Made by a program: the position numbers and the translations under genes | Notes under the pieces: generated by a model | Seen by the model: only the letters and a program-made list of their open reading frames with translations | Database searches by the model: none | What the model was told of the DNA's origin: nothing | NCBI GenBank assembly: GCA_950097015.1 | Contig: CATNEN010000037.1 | Span: 744,001 to 808,000, forward strand | Reading direction: 5' to 3' | DNA: 64,000 nt | Source: Macrostomum hystrix | Lineage: Eukaryota; Platyhelminthes; Macrostomidae | Shown here: positions 22,027 through 34,100 of the stretch, one piece after another | How positions within the stretch are numbered: the first letter of the stretch is position 1 | Layout of the letters: every line of letters begins with the position of its first letter

Positions 22027-22739
22027 GTTAGTAGACAACCTCATCGCCACACACCAATAGCAGTCCGATCGACTTCGAAAAGTGGAATTTTTATCCGATT
22101 GTTTAGAAGCTGTTGACCTTAACTAAGTCTAGCTGATCTACCAGCGACCTACCACATTCTGTGTGTTTTCCTAAAATTTCCTGCAATTTCTTGTTGAAGT
22201 TAACTTCCCGTAACAAATAAATCCTTGGTTTAATTATCAACAAAATGTTTTTATATTTTCTCTCTTGTACTTCTCAGAAAGTGGTCCTAGAAACAGCTTA
22301 AAAAATTGAGCAGTTCTCTTTTGAATAATTCATATATCACTAGTACTCGAGGGAGTCATTGGACAACTCAAGCTCAACGACAAATGCATGACTGACCCTT
22401 TTATAATAGAATGCATGAATATGAAACGACCGGTCCATGAGTATTAAGCTGCAAAAGCAATTTTCGTGATTGATTGATTTTCTGACTATTCCAAAATGTA
22501 CTTCAATATGCTGCTTATAACGAGTCCAATAAGATTTCACTTTTCTGCACTTTCTCACGACTAGCTTTGACTTCATTTTCTGCACCAGAAGCTTCACTAA
22601 AGTCAAAATTCCACTTGTGCTCGTTCATTGATTGAGTAGTCCTGGCTTTTAGGACTGGAAAGTTTCAATGTCTTTAAATTATTTAGAATTATTTAATTAT
22701 TAGAATTAATTTAGAATAATAATTTAGAATTATTAGTCA

Positions 22740-23165
22740 GAATTATTTAGTCCGTTGAATATACGGACTAAAAGTTTAGTCCGCTACTTCTCAGAATCAA
22801 TCAGTCCGTTAAATCTAATGTTAGTTTAGTCCGCCAATTCTCAGGATCATTTAGTCCGTTAAATCTTTAACTAACTCTTTAACTTGTCCGTTATTTCTTT
22901 AACTAGTTTAGTCCGCTAATTTTCAGAATCATTTAGTTCGTTAATTCTTAGATCAGTTTAGTCCGCTAATTTTCAGAATCATTTGCTCCGTTAATTCTCA
23001 GAACCACATGCTCCGTTAATTCGCAGAACCATTTGCTCCGTTAGTTCTCAGAATCATTTGCTCCGTTAATTCTCAGAATTATTTATTCCGTTAATTCTTA
23101 GATCAGTTTAGTCCGTTAATTCTCAGTATTGTTGTCCGCTTTTCTCATATTAGTTTAGTCCAGTG
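22740..23165. repeat. Degenerate array, TCCGTTAATTCTCAGAATCA units
   Basis: Around 14 divergent units of roughly 25-33 bp with variants TTTAGTCCG and TTTGCTCCG. It ends about 110 bp before the hydrolase start codon, so it occupies that gene's promoter or 5' UTR region. Confidence 0.85.
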
Positions 23166-23274
23166 TTATAATAATGTACAGCTCAGTGTTAACTATAATA
23201 ACAATAAATGTACTTCTACAGTCCAGGCTTCGACTGCAAATCGAACGAAATCAACTCAGAATTCCAGGGCCACT

Positions 23275-26200
23275 ATGGAGATTCCGCAGCAGCAAGCCAG
23301 CCAGTGCGGCTTCGGCCCACACGCCGTTCACCTGCTGCCAAGCGTCTTTGTAACCATGAGCGATGGTGTGCGCCTGGCTGTTCGCCTCTGGTTGCCAAGC
23401 GGTAGAGTCGTTAGCAACCATTTCGGCGGCGAGTTAAGTTGGCTAGTCTACCGTGGCGGTGATGAAGGGGACATCGATTTGCCTGGCAACGACACCCGGG
23501 AGGCTTATCCCGTAGTGCTGGAATACCTGCCCTACCGGAAGGACGACATCACGGCCGCTAGAGATTATCGCCGCCACACCTGGATGGCATCCAACGGCAT
23601 CGCCGTGGCCAGAGCCGATCTGCGCGGCAGCGGCGACTCAGACGGACGCTGCGCCGACGAATACTCGCCCCAGGAGCTGCTAGACGGTCGCGAGCTGATT
23701 GGCTGGCTGTCAAGCCGGTCATGGTCCAATGGCAGAGTCGGCCTATTCGGCAAGAGCTGGGGCGGATTCAACGGCTTGCAGCTGGCCGAGCTCGGCTGCC
23801 CGGGCCTGGCCGCCGTGGTCAGCGTCTACAGCAGCGACGACCGGTTCAACAGCGACATCCACTGCACCGGCGGCTGCGTGATCGGCACCGAGGCGCTGAC
23901 CTGGAGCTCCTTCATGTTGGCCATAAACTCGCTGCCACCTAGCCCGGCTGTTCGGCCAGCCGACTGGATGAGCGAGTGGCGCAGCCGGCTGGACTGGGAG
24001 GGTCACCGGCCGTGGATTGACATCTGGCTGCGGCACCAGACGCCGGACGAGTATTGGCGCCGCGGCTCGGTGCGGTTCAACCCGGACCGGCTGACTGTGC
24101 CGGTGCTTCTCATTGGCGGCTGGCGCGATCTGTACACCGACGCCCTGCTGCGATTGGCCGACCGGCTGCCCAATCCGAACAGCTGCGCTCTGCTCGGGCC
24201 CTGGTCGCACGACTGGCCGGATACGGCCGTGCCGGGACCCAACCTGGCCTTCCTTGACGAATGCCTGCGCTGGTGGCGACTGCATCTCCTTGGCCCCGTC
24301 GCGTCCGAGTCGGTCGCCGAATCGCCGCTGCCGCCGTCTCGATTTCGGGCCTTTCAACGCATCGAGGAGCCGACTGCATTGCCTGCGGCCAATTCCAAGC
24401 TATGGCGGGGACGCTGGTTGGCTGCTGACAGCTACCGACAGCTGCTGTTGCCAGGCGGACTGCAATTCCACCTGACTGCGGATCAGCGGCTGGTGGGCCA
24501 GGCCATTGGAGCTGACAACCCGCATGAGCCCGCCTGGTCTGTCGACATCTCGTCGAGAGTAGAATGCGGCCTGGCTTATCCAGAGTTTCTGTCATTCGGT
24601 GACTCTGACGAAGCTCCGGATCAGTCGCTTAGCAACCGCATGGCAACCGCCTGGCATTCGGACAGCCTAGAAGAGGATTTGGATTTGTTTGGCTGCGGTA
24701 AGGTTGTTCTTAATCTACGGATTGTCGAGGTGACAAACAATGAGGGCGTTGAAAATATTGGCGAGCCGACTCAGCCGGTGGCGTCGCCAACCATCGGTGT
24801 GCGGCTGTGCGATCGAGATCCGGCTAGCGGACGAGAGACTCTGGTGGCCTGGGGCGTCGCCAACCTCAACCTGGAACAGGTGAGGCTCCTGCTGGCTTAT
24901 CTTATCAGCTCTGCGCTAGCTCAGCCTCACCCAATCTCCAATCTCTTCCTCCCAACTCTCACCCAGCCCAACTCTCACCCTACCCAACTCTCACCCAACC
25001 CAACTCTCACCCAACCCATCTCTCACCCTACTCAACTCTCACCCAGCCCAACTCTCACCCCACCCAACTCTCACCCAACCCAACTCTCACCCTACTCAAC
25101 TCTCACCCCACCTAACTCTCACCCCATCCAACTCTCACCCTACTCAACTCTCACCCCACCCAACTCTCACCCACCCAACTCTTACCCATCCCATCTCTCA
25201 CCCTACTCAACTCTCACCCAGCCCAACTCTCACCCCACCTAACTCTCACCCCATCCAGCTCTCACCCTACTCAACTCTCACCGCACCCAACTCTCACCCA
25301 GCCCAACTCTCACCCACCCAACTCTCACCCATCCCATCTCTCACCCTACTCAACTCTCACCCAGCCCAACTTTCACCCCACCTAACTCTCACCCTACTCA
25401 ACTCTCACCGCACCCAACTCTCACCCCACCCAACTCTCACCCAGCCCAACTCTCACCCACCCAACTCTCACCCATCCTATCTCTCACCCTACTCAACTCT
25501 CACCCAGCCCAACTCTCACCTCACCTAACTCTCACCCCATCCAACTCTCACCCTACTCAACTCTCACCCCACCCAACTCTCACCCCACCCAACTCTCACC
25601 CAGCCCAACTCTCACCCCACCCAACTCTCACCCCACCCAACTCTCACCCTACCCAACTCTCACCCAACCCAACTCTCACCCTACACAACTCTCACCCCAC
25701 CCAACTCTCACCCAACCCAACTCTCACCCTACTCAACTCTCACCCCACCTAACTCTCACCCCATCCAACTCTCACCCTACTCAACTCTCACCCCACCCAA
25801 CTCTCACCCACCCAACTCTTACCCATCCCATCTCTCACCCTACTCAACTCTCACCCAGCCCAACTCTCACCCCACCTAACTCTCACCCCATCCAGCTCTC
25901 ACCCTACTCAACTCTCACCGCACCCAACTCTCACCTAGCCCAACTCTCACCCACCCAACTCTCACCCATCCCATCTCTCACCCTACTCAACTCTCACCCA
26001 GCCCAACTCTCACCCCACCTAACTCTCACCCTACTCAACTCTCACCGCACCCAGCTCTCACCCTACTCAACTCTCACCGCACCCAACTCTCACCCCACCC
26101 AACTCTCACCCAGCCCAACTCTCACCCACCCAACTCTCACCCATCCCATCTCTCACCCTACTCAACTCTTACCCAGCCCAACTCTCACCCCACCTAACTC

Positions 26201-29200
26201 TCACCCTACTCAACTCTCACCGCACCCAACTCTCACCCCACCCAACTCTCACCCAGCCCAACTCTCACCCCACCTAACTCTCACCCCATCCAGCTCTCAC
26301 CCTACTCAACTCTCACCGCACCCAACTCTCACCCCACCCAACTCTCACCCACCCAACTCTCACCCTACTCAACTCTCACCCAGCCCAACTCTCACCCCAC
26401 CCAACTCTCACCCAACCCAACTCTCACCCTACTCAACTCTCACCCCACCTAACTCTCACCCCATCCAACTCTCACCCTACTCAACTCTCACCCCACCCAA
26501 CTCTCACCCACCCAACTCTTACCCATCCCATCTCTCACCCTACTCAACTCTCACCCAGCCCAACTCTCACCCCACCTAACTCTCACCCCATCCAGCTCTC
26601 ACCCTACTCAACTCTCACCGCACCCAACTCTCACCCAGCCCAACTCTCACCCACCCAACTCTCACCCATCCCATCTCTCACCCTACTCAACTCTCACCCA
26701 GCCCAACTTTCACCCCACCTAACTCTCACCCTACTCAACTCTCACCGCACCCAACTCTCACCCCACCCAACTCTCACCCAGCCCAACTCTCACCCACCCA
26801 ACTCTCACCCATCCTATCTCTCACCCTACTCAACTCTCACCCAGCCCAACTCTCACCTCACCTAACTCTCACCCCATCCAACTCTCACCCTACTCAACTC
26901 TCACCGCACCCAACTCTCACCCCACCCAACTCTCACCCCACCCAACTCTCACCCAGCCCAACTCTCACCCACCCAACTCTCACCCATCCCATCTCTCACC
27001 CTACTCAACTCTCACCCAGCCCAACTCTCACCCCACCTAACTCTCACCCCATCCAACTCTCACCCCACCCAACTCTCACCCAGCCCAACTCTCACCCCAC
27101 CTAACTCTCACCCCATCCAGCTCTCACCCTACTCAACTCTCACCGCACCCAACTCTCACCCCACCCAACTCTCACCCACCCAACTCTCACCCTACTCAAC
27201 TCTCACCCAGCCCAACTCTCACCCCACCCAACTCTCACCCAACCCAACTCTCACCCTACTCAACTCTCACCCCACCTAACTCTCACCCCATCCAACTCTC
27301 ACCCTACTCAACTCTCACCCCACCCAACTCTCACCCACCCAACTCTTACCCATCCCATCTCTCACCCTACTCAACTCTCACCCAGCCCAACTCTCACCCC
27401 ACCTAACTCTCACCCCATCCAGCTCTCACCCTACTCAACTCTCACCGCACCCAACTCTCACCCAGCCCAACTCTCACCCACCCAACTCTCACCCATCCCA
27501 TCTCTCACCCTACTCAACTCTCACCCAGCCCAACTTTCACCCCACCTAACTCTCACCCTACTCAACTCTCACCGCACCCAACTCTCACCCCACCCAACTC
27601 TCACCCAGCCCAACTCTCACCCACCCAACTCTCACCCATCCTATCTCTCACCCTACTCAACTCTCACCCAGCCCAACTCTCACCTCACCTAACTCTCACC
27701 CCATCCAACTCTCACCCTACTCAACTCTCACCGCACCCAACTCTCACCCCACCCAACTCTCACCCCACCCAACTCTCACCCAGCCAACTCTCACCCACCC
27801 AACTCTCACCCATCCCATCTCTCACCCTACTCAACTCTCACCCAGCCCAACTCTCACCCCACCTAACTCTCACCCCATCCAACTCTCACCCTACTCAACT
27901 CTCACCCCACCCAACTCTCACCCCACCAAACTCTCACCCTACCCAACTCTCACCCCACCCAACTCTCACCCATCCCATCTCTCACCCTACTCAACTCTCA
28001 CCCAGCCCAACTCTCACCCAGCCCAACTCTCACCCACCCAACTCTCACCCATCCCATCTCTCACCCTACTCAACTCTCACCCAGCCCAACTCTCACCCCA
28101 CCTAACTCTCACCCCATCCAACTCTCACCCTACTCAACTCTCACCCCACCCAACTCTCACCCCACCCAACTCTCACCCTACCCAACTCTCACCCCACCCA
28201 ACTCTCACCCCACCCAACTCTCACCCCACCCAACTCTCACCCAACCCTAAAATTTCTCAGGACGCTGACGGCTTCGCCACAAACGCCACGCCTCGTCGAT
28301 TTCCCGGTGGCCGAGTATTGGTTCGCCTGCGCGCCGCAACTCATCGATTTCACCGGGGCAGCCAAATCCTGCTGGCCCTGTCAGCCGGTTTGTGGCCGCT
28401 GGCCTGGCGCTGCCCCAGCGGCGTTGGCGGACCTCTGCAACGGCTGCGCCTGGTGTCCGACTGTGACGCGAATCGGCTTCACCTGCCACTGTTGAGTTCG
28501 AAATCAGAGGCGGCGGCGGCGGCGACGGAGAGGGCTCGGGAGGACAGGATTTTGAGCCTGGCGCCAAGGCTCGGCCCATCGCCGCCGATGCTGAATGTAG
28601 CTGGCAGAGGTGAGGTCCCGCCTAGTTGAGCGATTTTAAGGAATCAATATTCTGGGATTTTGGGGAATCAAGATTCTGGGATTTTGAGAAATCAAGATTT
28701 TGGGATTTTGAGGAATACGGATTCTAGGATTTTGAGTAATCAAGATTCTAGGATTTTGAGGAATCAAGATTCTAGGATTTTGAGGAATCAAGATTCTGGG
28801 ATTTTGAGGAATCAAGATTCTGGGATTTTGGGGAATCAAGATTCTGGGATTTTGAGGAATCAATATTCTGGGATTTTGTGGAATCAAGATTCTAGGATTT
28901 TGAGGAATCAAGATTCTGGGATTTTGAGGAATCAAGATTCTGGGATTTTGACGAATCAAGATTCTGGGATTTTGAGAAACCAAGATTCTGGGATTTTGGG
29001 GAATCAAGATTCTGGGATTTTGAGGAATCAAGATTCTAGGATTTTGAGGAATCAAGATTCTGGGATTTTGAGGAATCAAGATTCTAGGATTTTGAGGAAT
29101 CAAGATTTTGGGATTTTGAGGAATCAAGATTCTGGGATTTTGAGGAGCCAAGATTCTGGGGGGGGGGTGAGTGGCATAGCGGTGTAACGCGTTTGTCTCT

Positions 29201-30148
29201 CGCACCAATGCCCCAGAGCTCGATTCCGCGGCGAGGCCACATTAATTTAGGACGCAGCCGCTAAGAGAAGGCTTGGGGGCTTGTCGTGCAATTTACACCC
29301 TTGAGGGCCAACCTCCAAGGCACAGTGAGAGTGACAGTGACGATGAGAAAGTCGGGGCAGATGTACACGCCCAGTGTGAGTGTGTGCCTGCGTAAAGTAT
29401 CTGTGTGCGTGTGTGCTCAGGAGTCAGCGAAATGGGCAGAATTGCCTCCTCGCTGGCTGCGTGTCTAGTTTCACCAAATGATGTGCCATTGCCCGCAGCC
29501 CTCCTCCAATTATTACTATTAGTATTATTCCCAAGTCTGGGATTTAGGATTCAGGTTCTGAAACGTTTAGGAGTCGAGATTCTAGGGATTTACATATTTT
29601 AATTCTTTTTTAACCATTTAAAAGTTATTGAAATTAAAATAAGACAAATTGGGAGTAGAGTAATTTTCGCCACCTCAATGGTGAGGCTGAAATCCCAACA
29701 ACTGTCACTAGGCCAGCCGGGTGGCGCCTGCAGCAGCGGCAGTTTTGGCGGCGCCGATCCCGAATTTCAGCGTCGCCTAGAATGGGATCTGGTCAAGGAG
29801 CGCTGGTCGCACCATCTTGAGTCACACTTCTGTCCGCCAATGGAGCTGACGCTGCCCGACGGTCACCGCGTGCGCCTCAGCTGGCGAAGACACTACCTGC
29901 ACGGCATCGGCGACGTTGACGGAGGCGCCGATGCCAGCCCGAGGTCGGAGGCTCAGCACCGGCTTGAGTTGAGCTGGCCGACTCAGGGGGTGGCTGTCAC
30001 TGTACTCGCTGCCTGTTCGCTCAGCTATGATGCGACAGACGGTAGAAACAATTTTGTTACATCTGCTCAGCTTCGAGTTCTGCTCAATGGGGAGCAGTTC
30101 TTTTGTAAGGATTACAGCGACCGAATTGCTAATGCGACCGCTTGCTAA
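23275..30148 (+). CDS. CocE/NonD-type (peptidase S15 family) hydrolase
   Basis: Alpha/beta-hydrolase of the CocE/NonD group, related to cocaine esterase and Xaa-Pro dipeptidyl-peptidase; the substrate cannot be read from sequence. Exons 23275-24879, 28261-28609 and 29712-30148 join to 796 residues. The full triad is visible: Ser161 in GKSWGG, Asp285 in GGWRDLYTD and His312 in GPWSHDW. Other family landmarks are YLPYRKDD (85-92), DLRGSGDSDG (115-124) and, in the C-terminal jelly-roll domain, GVRLCDRDP and VRLRAATHRF..ALSAGLWPLAW. Bacterial members are about 570-680 residues; this one is longer through low-complexity linkers (about 620-680). Intron 1 is a 3.4-kb minisatellite; intron 2 holds another array and a SINE. 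The start is the first in-frame ATG, just after AATTCCAG (23259-23266). No signal peptide is evident, so probably cytosolic. The family is mainly bacterial. Confidence 0.9.
24905..28250. repeat. 3.3-kb minisatellite, about 15-16-bp unit, hydrolase intron 1
   Basis: More than 200 units of the type CAACTCTCACCCCACC with one-base variants. It starts about 25 bp after the donor at 24880 and ends 10 bp before the acceptor at 28260. Variant marks (ACTCTTACCC near 26519 and 27346; ACTTTCACC near 26706 and 27533) recur about 827 bp apart, showing higher-order block duplication. G is almost absent on the plus strand. Confidence 0.97.
28635..29160. repeat. Minisatellite, 24-bp unit, hydrolase intron 2
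   Basis: About 22 copies of a 24-bp unit containing GAATCAAGATTCTGGGATTT. The unit is a multiple of three, so both strands are open for about 180 codons; these are not genes. GATTC and GAATC form short inverted arms in each unit. Confidence 0.96.
29161..29540 (+). mobile_element. tRNA-derived SINE, copy 2 (hydrolase intron 2)
   Basis: The head starts at 29171 (GTGGCATAGCGGTGTAACGC), with the B-box-like CTCGATTCCGCGG near 29219, then the full body and an ATT-rich tail to about 29528. It sits at the end of a 24-bp minisatellite. Flanks CCAAGATTCTGGG (before 29161) and CCAAGTCTGGG (about 29530-29540) could be a degraded target-site duplication, but the upstream one is also the array motif, so this is uncertain. 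This copy keeps the GAGAAGGCTTGGGGGCTTGT segment missing from copy 1. Confidence 0.85.
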
Positions 30149-30169
30149 CGGTTGGCTGAGTTTCACTGA

Positions 30170-30345
30170 CTCACTGACTGACCCACTGACTCACTGACCA
30201 CTGACCCACTGACTCACTGACCCACTGACCCACTGACCCACTGACTCACTGACCACTGACCCACTGACTCACTGACTGACGGACTCACGGACTGACTCAC
30301 TGACCCACTGACTCACTGACACACTGACTCACTGACTCACAAATT
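30170..30345. repeat. Simple array of CACTGACTCACTGACC units
   Basis: Tandem CACTGACC/CACTGACT octamers with small variations, starting about 20 bp after the hydrolase stop codon and therefore within its 3' UTR or flank. Confidence 0.93.
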
Positions 30346-30539
30346 CGCTGGGTTCCACGTGACTTCCAGCGACTAACACTTCATTTATTTACTTGATTTA
30401 CTTGGTCATAAATTCAGTAGCTTACAAATTCTGTAATTTCAGCAGTTCAGGAACTCCGTAATTCATAAACCCACCCATTCACACATACAAAAGTTAACAA
30501 ACTTATAATTTCACAAGCTAACAAGTTTACAAAATCACT

Positions 30540-30832
30540 AGCTCAGTCTTTCACAAGAGCATAAGTTCACAAATTCACAAGTTCACAAACTCACAAATTC
30601 ACAAGTTCACAAATTCACAAGTTCACTAATTCACAAGTTCACAAACTCACAAGTTCACAAATTCACAAGTTCACAAACTCACAAGTTCACAAATTCACAA
30701 GTTCACAAATTCACAAGTTCACAAACTCACAAGTTCACTAATTAACAAGTTCACTAATTCACAAGTTCGCTAATTCACAAGTTCACTAATTAACAAGTTC
30801 ACTAATTCACAAGTTCACAAACTCACAAGTTC
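30540..30832. repeat. Array of ACAAGTTCACAAATTC units
   Basis: About 18 copies of a 16-bp unit ACAAGTTCACAAATTC (variants ACTCAC, CTAATTC), between the convergent hydrolase and ABCG genes. 30833-31121 has no supported gene. Confidence 0.93.
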
Positions 30833-31025
30833 GATATAAATGTTTAGTGATCTATACTGACAATGCTGCGTGAGTATTTTCGCGTGTTGTACCAAGCCCT
30901 CCTGTCATTGACAGTATTCTATTATTTTCTACTCGTAGATCGTCACAATATGAAGACTCACATTATTATCTTAAACACCAATTTCACTTTACACCAAACT
31001 TTAATGAGCAGTGACATGCGTCAAA

Positions 31026-31031
31026 TTTATT
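31026..31031 (-). terminator. Candidate polyadenylation signal of ABCG gene
   Basis: TTTATT on the plus strand (AATAAA on the minus strand) about 90 bp downstream of the ABCG stop codon. Confidence 0.5.
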
Positions 31032-31121
31032 TAAAGAAAAATTTAACTAATGAGAAATACAATTGTTCTTTGAAAAAAAACTGCAATCGCTTCGACTCCC
31101 AGTTGCCATAGCAACCTTTTG

Positions 31122-34100
31122 TTAGCTTGCTTTGCTAGTCTCCCGGGCGCGAAGCCACAGGCAACCGAACGACAGCAGCCTTAGCGACACAATCAGTACA
31201 CACAGCATGCCAACATTGAAGCCGGTGCTGTCCGCATTGAAGTTGAAACTGTTGATGACGTCAGCACCCGTGTGGTAGCACCTGCTGGTGGCTTGCTGCT
31301 GGACTGTCACAGCCGGGCAGCTGATGTTTGCCACCGCATTCCACTGGTTGACCACCAGGGTCTCGTAGCCGTAGCTGAACCAGGACAGGTACCGCAGCCA
31401 GCTCAGCCACACGGGGATGCTGGCCTGGTTCAGGAAGAATCCGCCCAGGATGAAGAATGGAAGAATGGCCGGCGTGGAGACAGCCAGGGCGATCTCGATT
31501 CGACCGCAGGCTGTGGCTACGAAATAGGCCAGCGACACAGCAGCCATGCAGATGAGCACCACAATGAGCAGGGTCATCAGGAATCTGACGAAGGTTCTAT
31601 CCAAGCCGATTGCAAAATAGACAATGACAACGAAGCTGAATGGAATCAGCAGAAACAGGGGTGCCTCGGCCAGGTTCTTGCATAGAAAGTAGGTGTCCAC
31701 CCGATACATGCCGTTGTGATGCTCCCGGTAGAAGATGGGCAGCTCCAGGGGGAATGAGTTGAGCACGGTGTAGAAGTTCGAATAGGTCGTGTTGGTTAAC
31801 AAGAGGAACAGCGCCCCGTTGAGGTTCATGACGCCGTTCTGGTTGTAGCGCTGGTCGAAGTAGACGGCGGCGATGATGGCGGCCACAATGATGGTCTGCA
31901 GGACGCGCACGGCGAAGACGTTGGCGTCCCGCGCCTGCGACAGCCAGCAGCGCCAGAGCAGAGCCGCGACCTGCCGGCCCCAGCTGGCTTTGTAAGGCGA
32001 GCGTCGGCCACGGAACTGCTGGGCAACATCGGCCACCTGCTGGCTGTCCAGAAAGTCGCGCTGACGATGCGCCGTCTCTTGCCAGGCCTTGGCCAGGGCC
32101 GACTTAGCAAACGCGTCGGCCACAGCGTGGACTCTCTGGCGGCAATAGTCCTCCGAGCCGCTGCGCACAGCCAGGGTGTGCACAAAATGATCGGCCGGAT
32201 TATAGTTCATTGGGCACGGGTAGCCGCACTCGGCGAAGAAATTCGACGCCTCGGTCGCCGGGCCGAGGTAGGTGACGCGGCCCTCGGCCATCAGCATCAG
32301 CTGGTCGAACAGGGCGAAGGACTCGGATGACGGCTGGTGGATGGTGCACAGGATGGTTCGCCCGTTGGCGGCCAACTTGCGCAGGGTCTGCACCACAGTC
32401 TCGGCCATGTAGCTGTCCAGCCCGGAGGTCGGCTCGTCGCAGAACATCAGCGGCGGGTTAGTGAGCAGCTCGGAAGCGAAGCTCAGCCGCTTCATTTCGC
32501 CGCCGGAGATGCCCTTGCGAGTTCCCGGATTTCCGATATAATCATCGGCGCACTTGGCCAGGCCCATCTCCTCCAGAACCTCTTCAACTCGATGCCGCCT
32601 ATCCTTCAGCGAAATTTCCGAGTCCATTCTGAGAAGGGCTTGGAACCAGAGATGCTCGCGCACCTTCAGGGTCCCGATGAACATGTCATCCTGCTGCACA
32701 TAGGCCGACAGAGCCTTGATGTCCTTGTCCACGCTCATGCCATTGACCTTGACCATGCCGTCAATCTGCAGATTCGACTGGTTCCTGGCTGTCAGGACGT
32801 TCAATAGGGTGCTCTTGCCGGCCCCGGATGCGCCGAGGATAGCCAGCAGGGTGCCTGGCATGGCGGAGCCAGACACTCCGTGCAGAATCTGCTTCCTGCC
32901 GCTGGTCTCGTAGGCTCTGCCGAAGCAGTCGGTGCCGATGATCGGGGCGAACACGTTGACATTCTCCCAGACCAGGGTGATGGAGCTGATGCCGTCTAGG
33001 ATGCTGATGCTCTTCTTGTAGCGATTCGAGGTCCTGCGCGAGCGATCATGAGTCACTGCGGGAACAGAGTGAGCATCATTGTCGATGCAGTTATTATTTG
33101 TCGCATTATTGAACTGAAGCATGAATTTTTTGTTGCTGCTCCGTTTGCGTACTTGGAACATATAAATAATTTTATTAATGCGACCCTAATATTTAAATAC
33201 TAATAAATAGTCTATGGTAAATGTGAGCTGAAAATATACATGTCATAAAAACAACAAGGACCTCGATATATTGCATCTGTATATGTACTATGGATACTTT
33301 GTACAGAAGTCCACGAACAGAAGTACAGTTGCGCTCGCTCGCGGATATTGGGGAAGAAATTTTCAAAACCTTGCAATCACCTAAGACACAAAATTCGATG
33401 TATTTAACAACTAACTTTTACCTACAAATCAACAGGATATGAACACTGTTAATTACAAGTTTGCATGTGGGCTTGTTAACAAAAAAAATAAGCTAGAACT
33501 TTCCCTATGTCGATCGAAACTAACACCATCTAGACTGGGGGTCATTTAGGACACAAAACCAATTAAAAGAACCCGAGAACAGTCAATAGATCAGTAGGAT
33601 TTGATCAGGATTCGATTAATTGATCAGTTAGATCAGATCAGGAATTTTTCAATCGATCAATATTTTTAGACCAAAATTCTATCAATCGATCAGTAGATCA
33701 GACTAGGATTCTATCCATCGATCAAAGACCAGGATTCTATCCATCGATCATAGACCAGAATTCTATCCATCGATCAAAGACCAGGATTCTATCCATCGAT
33801 CAAAGACCAGGATTCTATCCATCGATCATAGACCAGGATTCTATCCATCGATCAAAGACCAGGATTCTATCCATCGATCAAAGACCAGGATTCTATCCAT
33901 CGATCAAAGACCAGGATTCTATCCATCGATCATAGACCAGGATTCTATCCATCGATCATAGACCAGGATTCTATCCATCGATCATAGACCAGGATTCTAT
34001 CAATCGATCAAAGACCAGGATTCTATCCATCGATCATAGACCAGGATTCTATCCATCGATCATAGACCAGGATTCTATCCATCGATCATAGACCAGGATT

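Noticed and set aside
28636-29208. Mirror frames of 175-190 codons
   Set aside because: A 24-bp array in hydrolase intron 2.
33056-33161. MFQVRKRSSNKK... as the N-terminus of the ABCG transporter
   Set aside because: GTTCCCGCAG at 33056-33065 is a strong acceptor in exact phase with the GC-rich exon 34891-35050 upstream; the 35 codons between look intronic.
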